From the NCBI GenBank assembly GCA_011316235.1, contig QQBE01000002.1, positions 1-64,000 of the forward strand: DNA of 64,000 bases, written 5' to 3'. Every line of letters begins with the position of its first letter. The stretch's first letter is position 1. This document shows, piece after piece, positions 1-12,943 of the stretch. The notes below the pieces were generated by a model that saw nothing but the letters and a program-made list of their open reading frames with translations, was not told the origin of the DNA and did no database searches. Both the position numbers and the translations under genes were made by a program. The DNA is from Mycothermus thermophilus (Eukaryota > Ascomycota > Sordariomycetes > Sordariales > Chaetomiaceae).

Positions 1-3000
1 CCCCCCCCCCCCCCCCCGGGTAAGCCGCGCCCGCGCAGCTTAAACGCGCCTCTTTCTCGTCTTCCGCCCTATAGTGGAGTTATCTATAGGTAAATTATTA
101 TTAGGAATATCCTTTAGGGACTAATCCTCCGAGTAAGCCCTTAGCTATACGCCTAGCCTCTTCGGGGGCCCCGCCGCCTCTGGATTCTCCTGATAGAACC
201 TCTCGATTAGGTGCAACGCGCCTTTAAAATTTTATATAGGGTAGTTAACTAAGTCCTTATTATAACTAGCCTATTTCACTATATATTCCAGCTTCCCCCT
301 CCTTATCCTCGAAGTAAAAATCTTTTCTATAACCTATTCTAGTTCTTTATTAATCTCCTCCGGTAGTTTAGGCTAAAGCTCCTACCCAGGGAGTAGGTTA
401 TTTAGTGCTTTATATAATCGGTCGGGTAGGAAAGAGTTATAAATCTTCCAGGTAGGAGGGATCTCTAGTTTATAGGAGTTTCCTACTTTAGTAAAGATTT
501 TAAAAGGTCCGGCTAAAGGGAAGTCCAGCTTATTACTAAAGCGGTTAGTACACTAGTTATAATCTTTCCGTACTATTACTAGGTCCCTAACCTCGAAATC
601 CTCCTCGTACTTATACCGGTCTACCTGTTTTTTCTACCTTTCCTACGTTGTTTAATATACGTCTAAGCTACCTAGACTACGTTATAGATTCAGGAAGCCT
701 ATTCCTAAGTATATTCCTAGTTAAGCTTTTCTATTAGATTAACAAAGTAGCAAGTACTTTTTTCCTAATTATATAATATACGTAGCGGATATTTGGTCTT
801 AATTTCTATCGGGGATAGGCCTGTTCATTTCTATAGAAGGACCGTTTACGTAATGTCTATTACTAATAGTAACTCGGCTTAATTATCTTAGAAGTAGTTA
901 ACAAACGGTTTTAAGCGTTAATCTAAGTATTAATTTATAATCTCCGTTACCTATTAGTCTATACATACCTAAGTAAAATAAGTTAGAGCTTAATCCCTAG
1001 GATATAGTAAAATTTATCTTAGAGCGCTAAGATAAATTATAGTCCTTAGTTAGACATAATTAATTCTGGAGCTCTATAGGTTCGCTAAATATACTAGTAG
1101 AATAACCATACTATATAACAATTATAGTTCGGTCGTAAGGAATAAAGTAGGTACGCTTAGTTAGTCGGTTAATTATTATAAATATTTAGTTGTATCTACT
1201 ACGGTCCTTCGGCATTATATAGAAGTCTATAACAATATATTACTACAGTTGTTATAGGATAGAAAGCAGCTTTAAAAGACCTAGTAGCCAGTCTCTCAGG
1301 ATATAGCTCCTACAGTATACTATATAGTTCTAAACATACTAGTTAATATCGTTTATTATTCGTAGCTAAAAGTACTATTACAATACTAGGATTCTTATTT
1401 TATTACGCCTAGGATAAATAGTCAGCAGCTATTTATAGACTTTAGTTAAAAGCTAGGTACAAAGGTTCTCTTTTATTAGTACTACTAACCGGTTCCCCTT
1501 AAGGAGGAGACTATCTTTATTGAGGTATTAATCCTAAGGGTTAGTCCTATAGGCTACCTCCTAGAAGATTTCTGATAACTTTATAGTCCTATTTAAAGTA
1601 TAGATCCTATTAATTAAAATAGCCCTGTAAAGTTATTTAGACTATTTACTAGTTCCTCCCCCTTTCCTAACGCTACTATTATTAGTTCCTATAGGCTCGG
1701 AGGAAGCTCCTAGATAATCCTAGGATTTAATTTATAGCTTAGTAGAAGGATTTAGAAATATTATACTTCTTGGATAGCTTTCTAGGTCGTTAGGGTCTTT
1801 GTTTTCCAGGATAGTACGTTAGCTACTGTATTTTACTTCCCGGGTCGGTAAGCGATTTTAAAGTTAATAGTAGAAAGGAACTCTAACTACACTGCCTACC
1901 TTATATTAAAGGTCCTTTTAGTTATAAAGTATTAGAGTATACAGTAATCTATAAGGATCTAAATCTTATTTCTAGTATTTAGTTCCTCCGGGTATTACTT
2001 TTTATAGGACTTTATAATAGCTAAAAGCTCTTTATTATATATTAAGTAGTTACCTTCTATTGCCGATATAGCTTTAGAGAAGAATCCTATTAGGTACTAA
2101 TTATCTCCGACCCTCTAGGAGAGTATACCTGCTACTATACCGCCTAAGGCGTTGGTTTTAAGTTAAGCTTCTTGTTTAGGGTTAAAGTAGGTAAGGACGG
2201 GTATACTTGTTATGTAGTGTTTAATCTTTATAAAGGACTCCTTGTATTCCGGAGTTTACTTAAACTTCCTATCCTTCTCTATAAGCCGCTAGAGCGGGTA
2301 AACTACCCGGCTATAGTCCTTTACAAATTATTAATAAAAGTTATAGAGCCCTAGGAAGGACTAGACCGTTAGGATAGTCTTCGGTCTCTCCTAGGCTATT
2401 ACTGCCTCGATCTTAGTAGGATTAACCTCTACCCTATAGGTCCCGACGATACATCCTAGGAACTTAGTCTTCTAAACATAGAATTTATACTTCTTAATAT
2501 CCACCTAAAGACCGGTATCCTTTAGTTTCTCTAGGATAAGTTTAATATACTATTTATACTCCTTAAAGGTATTGGAGTAAATAATAAGGTTATCTATATA
2601 AACTATAAGGAAGACATCTAAATATTTAAAGATCTAGGAGTTAATAAAGGCCTAGAAGGTTACTAGGCTGTTATATAGGCTAAACAATATTATTTGGTAT
2701 TTAAATTAGTTATATTAGGTCCGGAATAATATTATTTTTTACTTTCCGGACTTATTTGGATCCTATAGAATATTTACTGGATATCTAGCTTAGTAAAAAT
2801 ATTTAGCCTATCCTAGCTATCGGAGGGTTTTATCGATTAGGGGCAACGGGTAACGGTTTTTGACGGTCCTTTTATTAAGTTTCTAGTAGTCTATATAGAA
2901 CCGCTAGCTCCTATCAGCCTTCTTTACGAAGAGGATAGGTAAGGCAAATAGTACTAAGCTTAGTACAATAAATCCCTTTTTAACGCCTCCTTTAAGTAGC

Positions 3001-6000
3001 TTTTAAGGGTATTTAGTTATTCTAAGCTTATTAAATAGAGCGGGCTAGTTGGAAGCTCTAGTCCGGGTAGGAGCTTAATCTTATAAGGTTGATAAGGAGG
3101 TAACTAGTTAGATTCCTTTTTTAAAAATATATTAGTATACAGCTTAAGGTAGCGATGCTAGTCTACTACTTCTACTACTTGCCTCTAGGTATCTTCGTTA
3201 TCTTCTAATAGAAGTTCCTCCTTTTTAGCAGCAATAGCCTTTTCTACTATAGAGATAGTAATAAAGCTGATCTTCTCCGTATAGTATAGGTATAACTTCC
3301 TTCTTTAGGTTAGTATTTCGAAGGACCTTGCATTAATTACTCGGATATAGATAGAAGTATCTGTTTCTACAGTCTTTACTTCGTTTCTGGAAGAGCTATA
3401 GTCCTTTTTTTAAGTCTTAGATAGTAACGTAGCTTAGGGGGTATTAGATTTAGTTCTCCCTTTAAAGTACGTTCTATCTTACAGTAGCCTTCATACTAGT
3501 TATCCTTAAAGGAGGCTCCTACCTAAGTAAGATCTTTTATAGTAGGTCTCCGTCTTTTTTATTCTTCTTCTCGGGTTTAGGCCTCTTTATAATAATAAGG
3601 GTACCTGTATAAGCAGCTTCTACAAGACGCTAGGTACGTTGCTACTTCTACTGCTTAATCTAGGCCTCTATAGCGTAATCGCGGCGCTCTGTATCCGCCT
3701 ACTTACATTTATTAATCAGTAGCGCTACTAGGTATTTAAGGGGAATTATAATAGCCCTATTCCATTCCTACGCATTAGGATCTCTCTCTAGGGGCTATAC
3801 GAGTCTTCTCCTTACAGTATTTAGAAGAACTCCCTACTAGCCTAGCTACAGGAGCCCTAAGAGTACCTACTTTCCCCTAACTAGGTTGCTTTCCTTTATC
3901 TTTACCCCTAAAAACCTCCTGTTATCCACCTCTATATTCCTAATAGTTCTATAGGTTACCTTTCTAGCGGGTTTCCCTTCGAAGTCGGCGAGTAGGAGGG
4001 GATTATATAGCTTCTTTTGTAAAAGTCCTAGTCGGGTATATAAAGTAGCCGCTACTTCCTTATTAATTAACACTTCTATTTCTACTCCTATATTAACTAG
4101 CGTTTATAAAGTTACTTCATATCCGTTAAGATTAATTAAAATAGTAAAACTCTTATTCTTATGTTTTTCTTTCAGTACTAAACTATAGAGTACTATATAT
4201 AGGTCTACCTTATCCCCTAGAAGGGAGGGCCTATTCCCTAAGGTACTTAGTTTTCCGACTATAGCTTATCTTCCCTAACCGCCTCCGCCGTTTTATTAGC
4301 CTAAATTAGTATCTAGATAGTAGCGGCTACCGCTTTAGGGCAGGCCGACTTTGTATAGCCGGTCTAGCCGTAGGAAAAACAATACCCCTTCTCCAGGAAA
4401 CGCTGCTTCTTAAGTAAGCGTTAGTCGTTCTCCTGGAGTAATACTACGAGTAGTACTACAAGGTATACCTAATCCTCTAGCAGAGCTCTTAACTATATTA
4501 CCTAAAAGGTTTAATAATAAAGAGATACCTAAGGCTTTTACTTTATTCTTAGTATAGCTTTTATTATAGTTCTCCTAGATCTTCTCTAGCTCTAGGGTAT
4601 ACTATTAAACTAAGCGCTAGTATTTATAGAAGTCGATATTAGTGTCGGTTACTGCCGGTACTAGAGTTTTCCTTAAACTAGGGGTTAGCTTTTTATAGAA
4701 TTTACGTTTTTAGCGGGAGCAATTGATTTTAGCCCGAACGACTAACTATAGGAACTTATAATAGAAGTTATAGAACCGTTCGCCCGGTTTTATTTTAAAA
4801 GTATTGTACTTATTTATAGTATAGTCCTTATTAGTCGGATTAGTATAATTAACTTTAAGGAAGTCGAAGAGGAAGTTAAGATTATAAACCGTGCCTTTAT
4901 TATTGGGGGAGAACGATAGGAGTAGGTTCAGGTGATCTGTAGTATTGCCGGTAATTAGTATAGTAATGTAGCCGAATTTAGTTGCCTTATTTAGGAAAAG
5001 CTCCGGGTTACCTTTAAGCTTCCGTATTACTATTACTTTCTAGGTAGTATATTTTAAGGTATTACTACCGGAGAATTTATTCGGATTAGGAATTTTTATA
5101 GTTTTCCTATATACCTTCTTCTTAGGGTCGGTAGTTGTTTCTACTAATAGGATAGGGGTAGTGGTTTCGATAGTATAGTTGGTATTATTACTTATAGTTG
5201 TAAGTTGAAGTATTAGCTACTTGATTTAGTACCTTAGGGCCTCGACCTAATACTCGAGCTTTTAAATACAGGTATTCTTCTGCTATAGCATTTTAAGGGT
5301 AGTAATCTTCTTAGTTAGGGTATTTGTATACCTTTTAAGGATAATAACCCGCTTGTTCTAGGTATTAGCGAGTTAAGTAGTCTTTTTAGCGAGTTGCTTA
5401 TTTAAACTAGTTATTTTATCCCGGTACTCCTTAATCTTCGATTATAAAAGGTAAGTTTTGGATTTAAGGGCCGCCTATAGTATAGCTACCTCCTTATTAC
5501 TAATCTTAAAGTCCCTACACTACTTCTCGAGGTCTTGAATATAAGTAGTTAGAGCTTCTATTAGGAGTAGGGTCGAATTATAATAATTTATTAGGTTGTA
5601 TAGTAGGCTTAGTACTATATTATACTAGGCCTAGAAACGGGTTGTAGTTAGGTCTTTATCTTCTTCTTTGTATAGTTGGTTATTACTATAGGTTTTATAG
5701 AGGGTAATAGTATAGTTATAAAGGATAGAGTTAATAGTTCCCTTATTAAGGTTCTTCTTAGCCTATTAGCCTATCTACTTAGGGATCGGGTCGGTTAGTT
5801 CTATTACGTCGGCTGCTACTAACGACTCGCGGGACTTGGGCTAAGTTATAATATACTTATACCAGCTATCGTTAAATATCTTAGTATACTAATAGGCAGT
5901 TTTATTTAGCTAGTTTAGTTCTTCCTAGCCCTCCTCTCGGCCGGGATATAGGGTAGCGTTGTATACTATTCTGCAGATAACTACCTTAGCGGGTCGATCG

Positions 6001-6416
6001 ATTCATTAGTCGGTCTTAACTACTGTAGGTTGGTGGGATCCTATCTTAGATTCTTAAGTCGGTAGGTTCCTATCGTAGATACCTAAGTCGGTTAGTCGAA
6101 ATCAGTCGGTCGGATATTATAATCGCTGTCGCCGGCCTGTAATAAAGGTAAACGTAAAAGTAATGTAATAGTAGAGAAGGGCTCCGAGGTCGGGCCTACG
6201 GAATATTAGCTCTATTCTCAAGACTTTTGCGTTGTAAATGGAAAAGGAAAGAAGGGAAGAATAGTTCCTAGGCTCGCAGCCTAAGAAGTATACGTAGGTA
6301 GGGCTTGCCGGTTAGGTTTAGCGAGCGGACCTACTCTGCGGCGGCCTTGGGTTCGGCCCCACTCTGTCCGGGGTTAGGGTCAGATCATGTGACTATGGCG
6401 GAGCCATGCCGTCATA
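1..6416 (-). mobile_element. Ty3/Gypsy chromovirus, element A copy 1 (RIP-degraded)
   Basis: Read on the minus strand, this is a retrotransposon from its 5' LTR (6164-6416) to the polypurine G-run at the window edge (C-run at 1-17 on the plus strand); the 3' LTR lies outside. Order: a gag zinc-knuckle relic near 4335-4385 in which one Cys and the His read as Tyr, an aspartyl-protease-like stretch at 3867-4073, a reverse transcriptase with VYIDN in place of YIDD near 2581-2612, integrase to about 500, and a chromodomain relic at about 230-325 whose VKW tryptophan is a TAG stop. CpA and TpG are almost absent and TpA is in excess, as RIP produces. Every long frame is broken, so it is dead. The matching copies at 7231-7598, 16221-16807 and 17185-17880 confirm it is a repeat family. 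Confidence 0.85.
6164..6416 (-). repeat. 253-bp LTR of element A copy 1 (5' LTR)
   Basis: This is homologous to 17628-17880 in the same orientation and to 16555-16807 in the opposite one, and all three are exactly 253 bp. Intact ends read TGT...ACA; here they are changed by transitions. Position next to the gag end of the minus-strand element makes it the 5' LTR. Confidence 0.85.
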
Positions 6417-7230
6417 GTTGGCCTAGATCCTTGTAGGGGGTTTCTAACAGTTAGCCTCCCCTACCGCCTTCTTAACCTCCTTAGCAATAAGCTTCCGTAA
6501 GCCCTACTTAGGTAGGCCGGCTAGGTATAGGGTAGGGCTCTCGGAGGCCCTTCCTATAGTCTTATAAGCCTCTTTAATCTTATTAGCAATACTCCTACCG
6601 GCGCCTTAAAGTAAGGCTAGTATTAGGGCTAGTAGGCTGTTCTAAAGGTCCTAAATTTTACTCAGGGTAGGAGGGGTCTTCTAAGGCTTCGGGGCTCGGG
6701 CCTAGGTCGGCTAGGTTGGCGGGGTTAGTTAGGTCGGCGGGGTTGGTAGGGTCAGCTGGGTTAACTGGGGGGGTGAGTTGGCTTAAGCTATCCCCCCCCC
6801 TGAGTCGCCGGGGGAGGAGTATTAGCTCCTATCAGCCAGCCGTTACGGGTAGGGTTGGCAGAGTTATATAATCGGTCATATAATTAGTAGCCTACGGGGT
6901 TGCGTAGTTGGTTACGTATAGGGTCACGTATAGGTCACGTGCAGGGGGTTATATGACTGGGGCGGCCTGTGTGGTGGCCTGTGCGTAGGGTGGCCTGTAC
7001 GGTGGTCCGTACGTAAGGGGCGAGGAGGGTAACCGCTAGTCGGCTATACTCGGAATTCCTAACTTTCCGCTGCCCTCTACGCCTACGCAACGGGCTGCGC
7101 GCAGTTAAGGTTAGTATAGCTAGTTAGGATTTTCCAAGAGCTTTCGAATAGTAGTGGTTTTAAGCGTTTTAGCTGCGTTGCGGCTGAGATGCGAGGGAGC
7201 AAGAGAAGAGAAGAGTTCCCTAAAACTGTT
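6417..7230. other. Anonymous repeat-like DNA between element A copies
   Basis: No intact gene. The stretch is RIP-like in its left half and GC-rich with G/C homopolymer runs near 6765-6800. On the minus strand the 6420-6700 part reads, with stops, as a charged helical protein of the kind found in LINE ORF1, but this is too weak to assign. A short tandem repeat sits at 6958-7018. Confidence 0.4.
6958..7018. repeat. Short degenerate tandem repeat (GTGGCCTGT-like unit)
   Basis: Four imperfect copies of a unit close to GGTGGCCTGTRCG follow one another. They differ mostly by transitions. Confidence 0.5.
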
Positions 7231-7598
7231 TTTTCAAAATCCTTACTAAGGTAGGAAACTCCTATAAACTAGAGCTCCCTTCTACCTAGAAGATTTATAA
7301 CGCTTTCCTACCCGACCGACTATATAAAGTACTAAATAATCCGCTTCCTAGGTAGGAGCTTTAGCCTAAACTACTAGAAGAGATTAGTAGAGAACTAGAA
7401 TAAGTTACAAAGAGGATCCTTGCTTTAAGGATAAGGAAGCGGAAGCTAGAATATATAGTAAAGTAGGCTGGTTATAATAAGGATTTAGTATACTACCTGG
7501 TACGAAATTTCAAGAGCACGCAGTACCTAATCAAGAGGTTCTATTAGGAGAATCTAGAGGCAGCAGGGCCCCTGAAGAAGCTAGGCGTATAGTTAAGG
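7231..7598 (+). mobile_element. Element A copy 2, left piece (integrase end and chromodomain)
   Basis: This stretch is the reverse complement of roughly 130-490 of copy 1. It encodes, with stops, the C-terminal integrase region and a chromodomain (about 7411-7520) whose VKW tryptophan is TAG. It stops at TAAGG (7594-7598), where element B is inserted, and resumes at 16221. The element lacks everything 5' of this piece. Confidence 0.8.
7594..7598. repeat. Target-site duplication TAAGG, left copy
   Basis: TAAGG directly precedes the 5' LTR of element B and is repeated directly after its 3' LTR at 16221-16225. A 5-bp duplication is usual for Ty3/Gypsy insertion. Confidence 0.85.
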
Positions 7599-7944
7599 TG
7601 ACACACGTAGGATTTTGGTCAGGATTCCCGCTTTCCTGCCCCCCGGGACCGGAGCATGGAGGAGAAGGTTCAGATCGTTGTTTTAAGCAGCTACGTTGTA
7701 GCTACCCTATAGATATATCTACTCTAAGCCCTAACCCCGCAACGCTAAGGCCCACAGGTCAGCGGAGAATAAATAGCCTTACCGCGAGACCCTTGCCAGC
7801 GGTCAGCCCTTCTTTCTTATTATTACGACCTAGAATACCGTTTTATAATTAATTTATTTGTTTTACTCTTCTAAAACTACTACTACTCCTAGAACCAGCG
7901 ACCTCCTAGGCCTACTAAGCGAGAACCTATACGAGCGTTTCTTA
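7599..7944 (+). repeat. 5' LTR of element B (346 bp)
   Basis: It begins TGACACACG and ends CTTA (probably CTCA before mutation). It aligns without gaps to 15875-16220. Every mismatch I checked is a transition. The following bases from 7945 (ATTGGTAGC...) are a plausible tRNA primer-binding site. Confidence 0.9.
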
Positions 7945-10849
7945 ATTGGTAGCTACGACTGGTTTAGTCGAAAACTACTATCTCCCGCCTTAGCTATCTA
8001 CTATACGACCATACTATTCCCCAGTTAAGATCCTTCTACGATCGAGATCTCTATCTTCGTATAGATTCTCGCCGCTAGGAAGACCCTACTTACGCGCCGT
8101 ATAGTCCCTCCGTAACCCTACCGTACCGTTACCCTGCCTGCTACTTATAAGGAAGCTCCTTCTTCAGAACCCGTCCCTAACCCGCTAAAAGACGCCCGTT
8201 AGCACGTTCTACTAAGTCTAACAGTATACTACCTATAAGAGGTAAAAAAGCTACTGCCGCCGCCGGCGAGCCCTAGCAGCAACTCGAGGAGGAAGCTAGT
8301 CCTTTAACCAACCCTCTTCCGCCTAAGACCCCTAGTACTTAAATCCGCTGCAAGTCGGGCCTCGAATCCGAAGATAACGATAATAAGGATCTTAAGTTCA
8401 CCGCTACCGAGGAATAATTCAACCCTAAACCTAAGCCGACCTTCTATACTAAAGGGAAAGCCTATGTAAAGCCCGCTGAATCTATAACTAAGAGTTGCTT
8501 TACCGCTGTTAAACGTAACTTTAGGGAGCTTAGGCTATACTAACAAACCCTGGACTACCGGCTTAATCGAATTAATAATTAATTTACGCGGATAGATAAC
8601 TAATTTAATTAGGCTGATAATCGGTTTAATTTATTAAACAAAAGTATAGCCTAGATCCTTTAGGAGATAAGAAGACGTAGTAGCGAGCGTAGTTTTCGGC
8701 GTTCTAGCCTTGCCTCTCCTAGGTCGGAATCTAGCCGTCCTTATTAACCTACCTCGCTGCTCCGGCCTTAACAATCCATTTCGGCGTAATAGCTCCCTAC
8801 TTTAGACCCTTAGCCGCCCTATATAAGCTTTACTACCCTAATAGGCATTTAGGGAACTACTCCTATTATACCCCCGGCAATACATAGCGCCTCCGTCCTT
8901 CTAACAACCCGCGCTACGCTGGTAACCGCTAAGTCGGTCCAGGTTAATCCTCCTACGCCGGCCCCGTACGCTTAAAACTATATAGCGCTGCCCTAGCTGC
9001 TTCCCTCCGGCCCGCCTCCTACACTACGCCTCTCTCACGCAGCGCTACTAAAAGCAAGTTAGAATACTATACTCCCCTTAATCGAGACTAATAATTCTAG
9101 AGCCCCCTGGCAGCCCTGGCCATATACTACACCCGTACCGCCGCTGCCCCCGCCGCTGCCCGTACTTCTATAACGAGTTGTACCGTCTATACCCGCTCAT
9201 CCCCCGGTGCTACCTTACACCGCCCGCGAAATAAGCTACCCAGTTATTTAAACCTGCTTCCATATACTTACTGCCGCTAATCGGGCGAAAAACGTCCTTA
9301 ACCCTACACGCTGTATTTATAGCTACTGCGGTACGGTCTTTGACTCGCGAAACAAGCTCTTCCGCTACTTAAAGTACTTGAACTACGCCGAGGAGCCTAG
9401 CTCCTCCTTACACGCCGCTCCCTTAAGCTTCCTGCATACCGTCGCTGCCTATCCAGCACTTGCCGAGGATAACTCCAAGGTACCCACCCTAGCTAAATCC
9501 CTAAAGGCGTTCCTTATATAAAAGGCTCTGCAGCTTAAAGCTGCCCCCTACTTTTAGCCTATTAGGAATTATACCCATTAATATATAAAGGTCTATACTA
9601 GCCCTAAGAGCAAGGAGCGCTACGATATTTGCTTCGACTATATATAAGCTGAACTATTATCGACCGCTGCTTTTTAAAGCTCCTGAATAGTAAAATCGAG
9701 CGCTACAACGGTACGATTCGTAGAGTTGATAGCTATAATCTTTACCTTTCCGAGTAAGCGACCTTTACTGTTTAATTAGAAGGAAAAGATGGCGAAACAG
9801 ATATACTTTGTAGCTTTACCGTAAGGGATGGGTCGTAGATAACTTTAACGCTAACCTGCTTCTTAGTAACGAGGTTCTAAACGCTTAGCTAGTAGCTATC
9901 AACTACGCGCGTAAAACAGTTACCTTGCGTACTACAAAGCTTACCGTCCCCTTTTTAATTCGCCGTAGCTCTTAGGCCTACGTACGAAGGGTGACCATCA
10001 CGCGTCCGGTTGATCTGCTCCTTAGGTAGAGTACTTTAGCGCTAGTTAACTATATACCGCTCCCTAAAGGCCGCTCCTATATACTTTAGTCGGAGTACCC
10101 CGTAGTCCTATACACCGCTGTTAATACATGTACGCCGCTAATCGTAGCCCTTAAGAATACTAGTTCGGGTATCTTTAGGATTTATAAGAGAAACCGTTTG
10201 GGAACGATTTACAAGAGTAACAATAGTGCCTTTTTCGCATACTCGTAGGAAGTAGCGTTCTCAGCTCTTTTCGCCGGCGCTGCCCTGTTTAACCCTAGTA
10301 TACTATAGTCGTCTAAGGCTTGCTTAGCCCCTCTTAAGACTAACCCTAGTACTTACTTTTATAATAGTTTTTTACCCGCTGCTGAGCTTTAAATCGACTC
10401 GTGTGCGGAGCAGCTTACGAACTTCCTAAGTACCGCGCCCTTGGTTGCCGCCTCCTCCCCGGCTGAAACGCCCGAGTACGCTACTCCTCTTGGGCAGACT
10501 TCGTCCGGCGATAAGATCCTTCCGCTAGCAGCCATTTACAACGTTAATACGCCTCTAGCTGATTAAAATGCCCCTACTACTAAAGCCTAGTCTACTCCTG
10601 TACTTTAAAAGGAGTATACTACTCTTTAGCTACTTCCTTTCGCGCTGCCCGAGAAATAGTCTACTCTTAGTATCCGAATGGAGGCTGATTTGCCTAAGAC
10701 CGTCACCCCCGAGGGAGTCTATATCTTTGCCGGTAATAGGGATACTCCCCGCTGTTTAGAGCGCCTTATTAAATGCTTCTTAGAACTATAGGTTAATAAA
10801 GGTAACGTTTACCTCCTGCCTGACGAAGAGATACAAATCCCTTTGGTTA

Positions 10850-12290
10850 AAGGCTAGTAGCTCTAAAAGTTTACTTCCCGTATATATCTACTTAGCTAAA
10901 AGGATTGTAAAGTTATTGATAAGACTTTTAACGAGCTTTATTATTAGGGTTGTATAAAATAGGTGACCTATGCTATACCTTTTACGTACCCCATCTTTGT
11001 AGTCTAGCGAACTATATATAACGGTACAGCTAAAGGCTACGTTATAATTGATTTGCGTACTTTAAATTAGGTTAGTATACCTAATAACTACCCTCTACTA
11101 CTATAGTCTAAGATTATTAATCTCCTATATAGTAAGCAGTATATAACCGTTATTAACGCCGTCTCCTTCTTCTACTAGTTCGGCGTTTAGCTACCTTACT
11201 AGGATCGATTTACCCTGATTATTTACCGAGGCCTTAAAGTATCTATAGTCTGCCTTATAGGTTACTATAATACCCTAGCTTACATTTAAAGGATTATGGA
11301 TCGGATTCTTAAGCCTTATATAGCTTACACCTATACTTTTATCAATAATATTATTATCTTTTCGGATAACCTTAAGGATTACCTTAAATACCTTAAAGTA
11401 GTTTTTAGCCTTTTCGTTAAAATAAATATTGCCCTAGCCCTAGCTAAAGCTTTTATAGGTTATCCTAGTATTAAGCTACTTAGTTCTAAGGTTAATAGCC
11501 CAGGTTTAATAAATACTGCCCAGCGTATATAAGCCTTTTACTAACTAGCCTTCCCTAATACACTACAAGCCTTTAAGTAATATATTAGCACTACTAGTTT
11601 CCTACGCTATTTAATTCTCTACTACGCTTAGTTAATTAAGCTACTCTAGTATTAAAAAACTAACCTGCTTATTTAAAGCTGAAAAGGTAGAAAATTTAAG
11701 CCTAAAAACAATTCCGCCTACTACTGTTACGCGAATTCTACGCGTTTCAAGCCTATAGAGGAAGAGAAGATCTTCTTCGAGGTAGTCTAGGAAGCTATTT
11801 ATAAGGATAATCCTACCATTCTTTACTACTTCAACCCTAAAAAGCTGCTTTTTATTTAAATCGACGGTAGCCTTAAATATAGTTTTAGCGTAATAGCTTT
11901 CCACCTTAAGGACAACTATACTTAGATCCCTAGTACGCCTATTCTATTAATTAAGGTCTTTCTAATCTATTTCCTTAGTTGCTACTTTATTAAATCTAAG
12001 CTGCGATACAGCCCTTTTAAGTAGGAAGTAGTATACTTGGTTTGGACCGTTAAAAAGCTACGAATAATAATTTAATCCTCCTGTTTAACTATTAATATGC
12101 TAACTAACTATACTTCTATAAAAGGAATGATCAAGAAATCATCTTTGGATACTTTATCTACCGACCGTATTAATCGCTACCTAATCATTACTTCTATCTA
12201 TCTTACGTAGTATAACCTTAAGATCTACTATCTCCTAGGCTGCCTTAACTACGTACCCAATGCTTTTTCCCGTCTATACGCCCCTTACAA
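10850..12290 (+). pseudogene. Element B reverse transcriptase and RNase H relic
   Basis: The frame at 11296-11532 is recognisable chromoviral reverse transcriptase (MDRILKPYI... to ...NTAQRI), but the catalytic YVDD-type box at 11338-11349 reads FINN, so both aspartates are lost by GAT-to-AAT type changes. RNase H follows: ...FI*IDGSL... near 11850-11875 and a better preserved stretch at about 12105-12280 ending in a NYVPNAFSRL-like motif. All of it is interrupted by stops and cannot be functional. Confidence 0.8.
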
Positions 12291-12928
12291 TTAACCTAAA
12301 CAGAAAAATAGCAAAGCTATTCTCAATAATATAATATTTACTTTTGCCAAAGTAAAATAGAGGACTTACTCCGAAAGTAGTTTATCTAAGGTTATAAGGA
12401 GGATTTAAAATATTTACGAATTATTACTAATCTAATCGTTAGTAACCGGTCCCCCGCCGCTTAAAACTAAGCTTCTACCGATATAACCGTTAAGGATAGC
12501 GGAGTTTTCTCCTAAGCCGGCTTACTGTTTGTTTTAATTAACGGCCTCCTCTATAATATTTACTGTAACAGTATATATACGCTCTATATATTATATTTAA
12601 TAATTAAAACCGTATTCGCTTCTGTTTACAACAAGCGCCTCTACGCCGGTATTAATAAGATAATGTACGATCTGTATAGCCTTGTAATAGCCTGAAAAAC
12701 CTATGCGGTTTGTAAGTATATTTAGCATTGCCCTTAGTATAACTTTAACACTACTGATCGGAAGCCGCCTATTAGGGACTATTAACCTATCCGCCCAACC
12801 AATTTACTATCTATAAGAGTAATTACTATTAATTTTATCGTCGGCCTGCCTACCGTTCCTTCTATAGGTTGCCCCTGAGCCCTAGAAGGGAAAGAACTAT
12901 TTAACTAGTTTATACCTGTCTTTTATAT

Positions 12929-12943
12929 AGCTAGTAAACATAT
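12929..12943. repeat. 15-bp target-site duplication of the LINE, left copy
   Basis: AGCTAGTAAACATAT is repeated exactly at 14171-14185 and the integrase reading frame resumes across the two copies. Confidence 0.85.

Noticed and set aside
1..17. C17 homopolymer as a telomere or special signal
   Set aside because: It corresponds to the polypurine G-run before the element A LTR, seen as 10 G at 16349-16358; its extra length may be a contig-end artefact.
6300..6420. Possible CRISPR-like or tandem array from repeated GC-rich segments
   Set aside because: The repeats are the three dispersed LTRs of element A, not an array.
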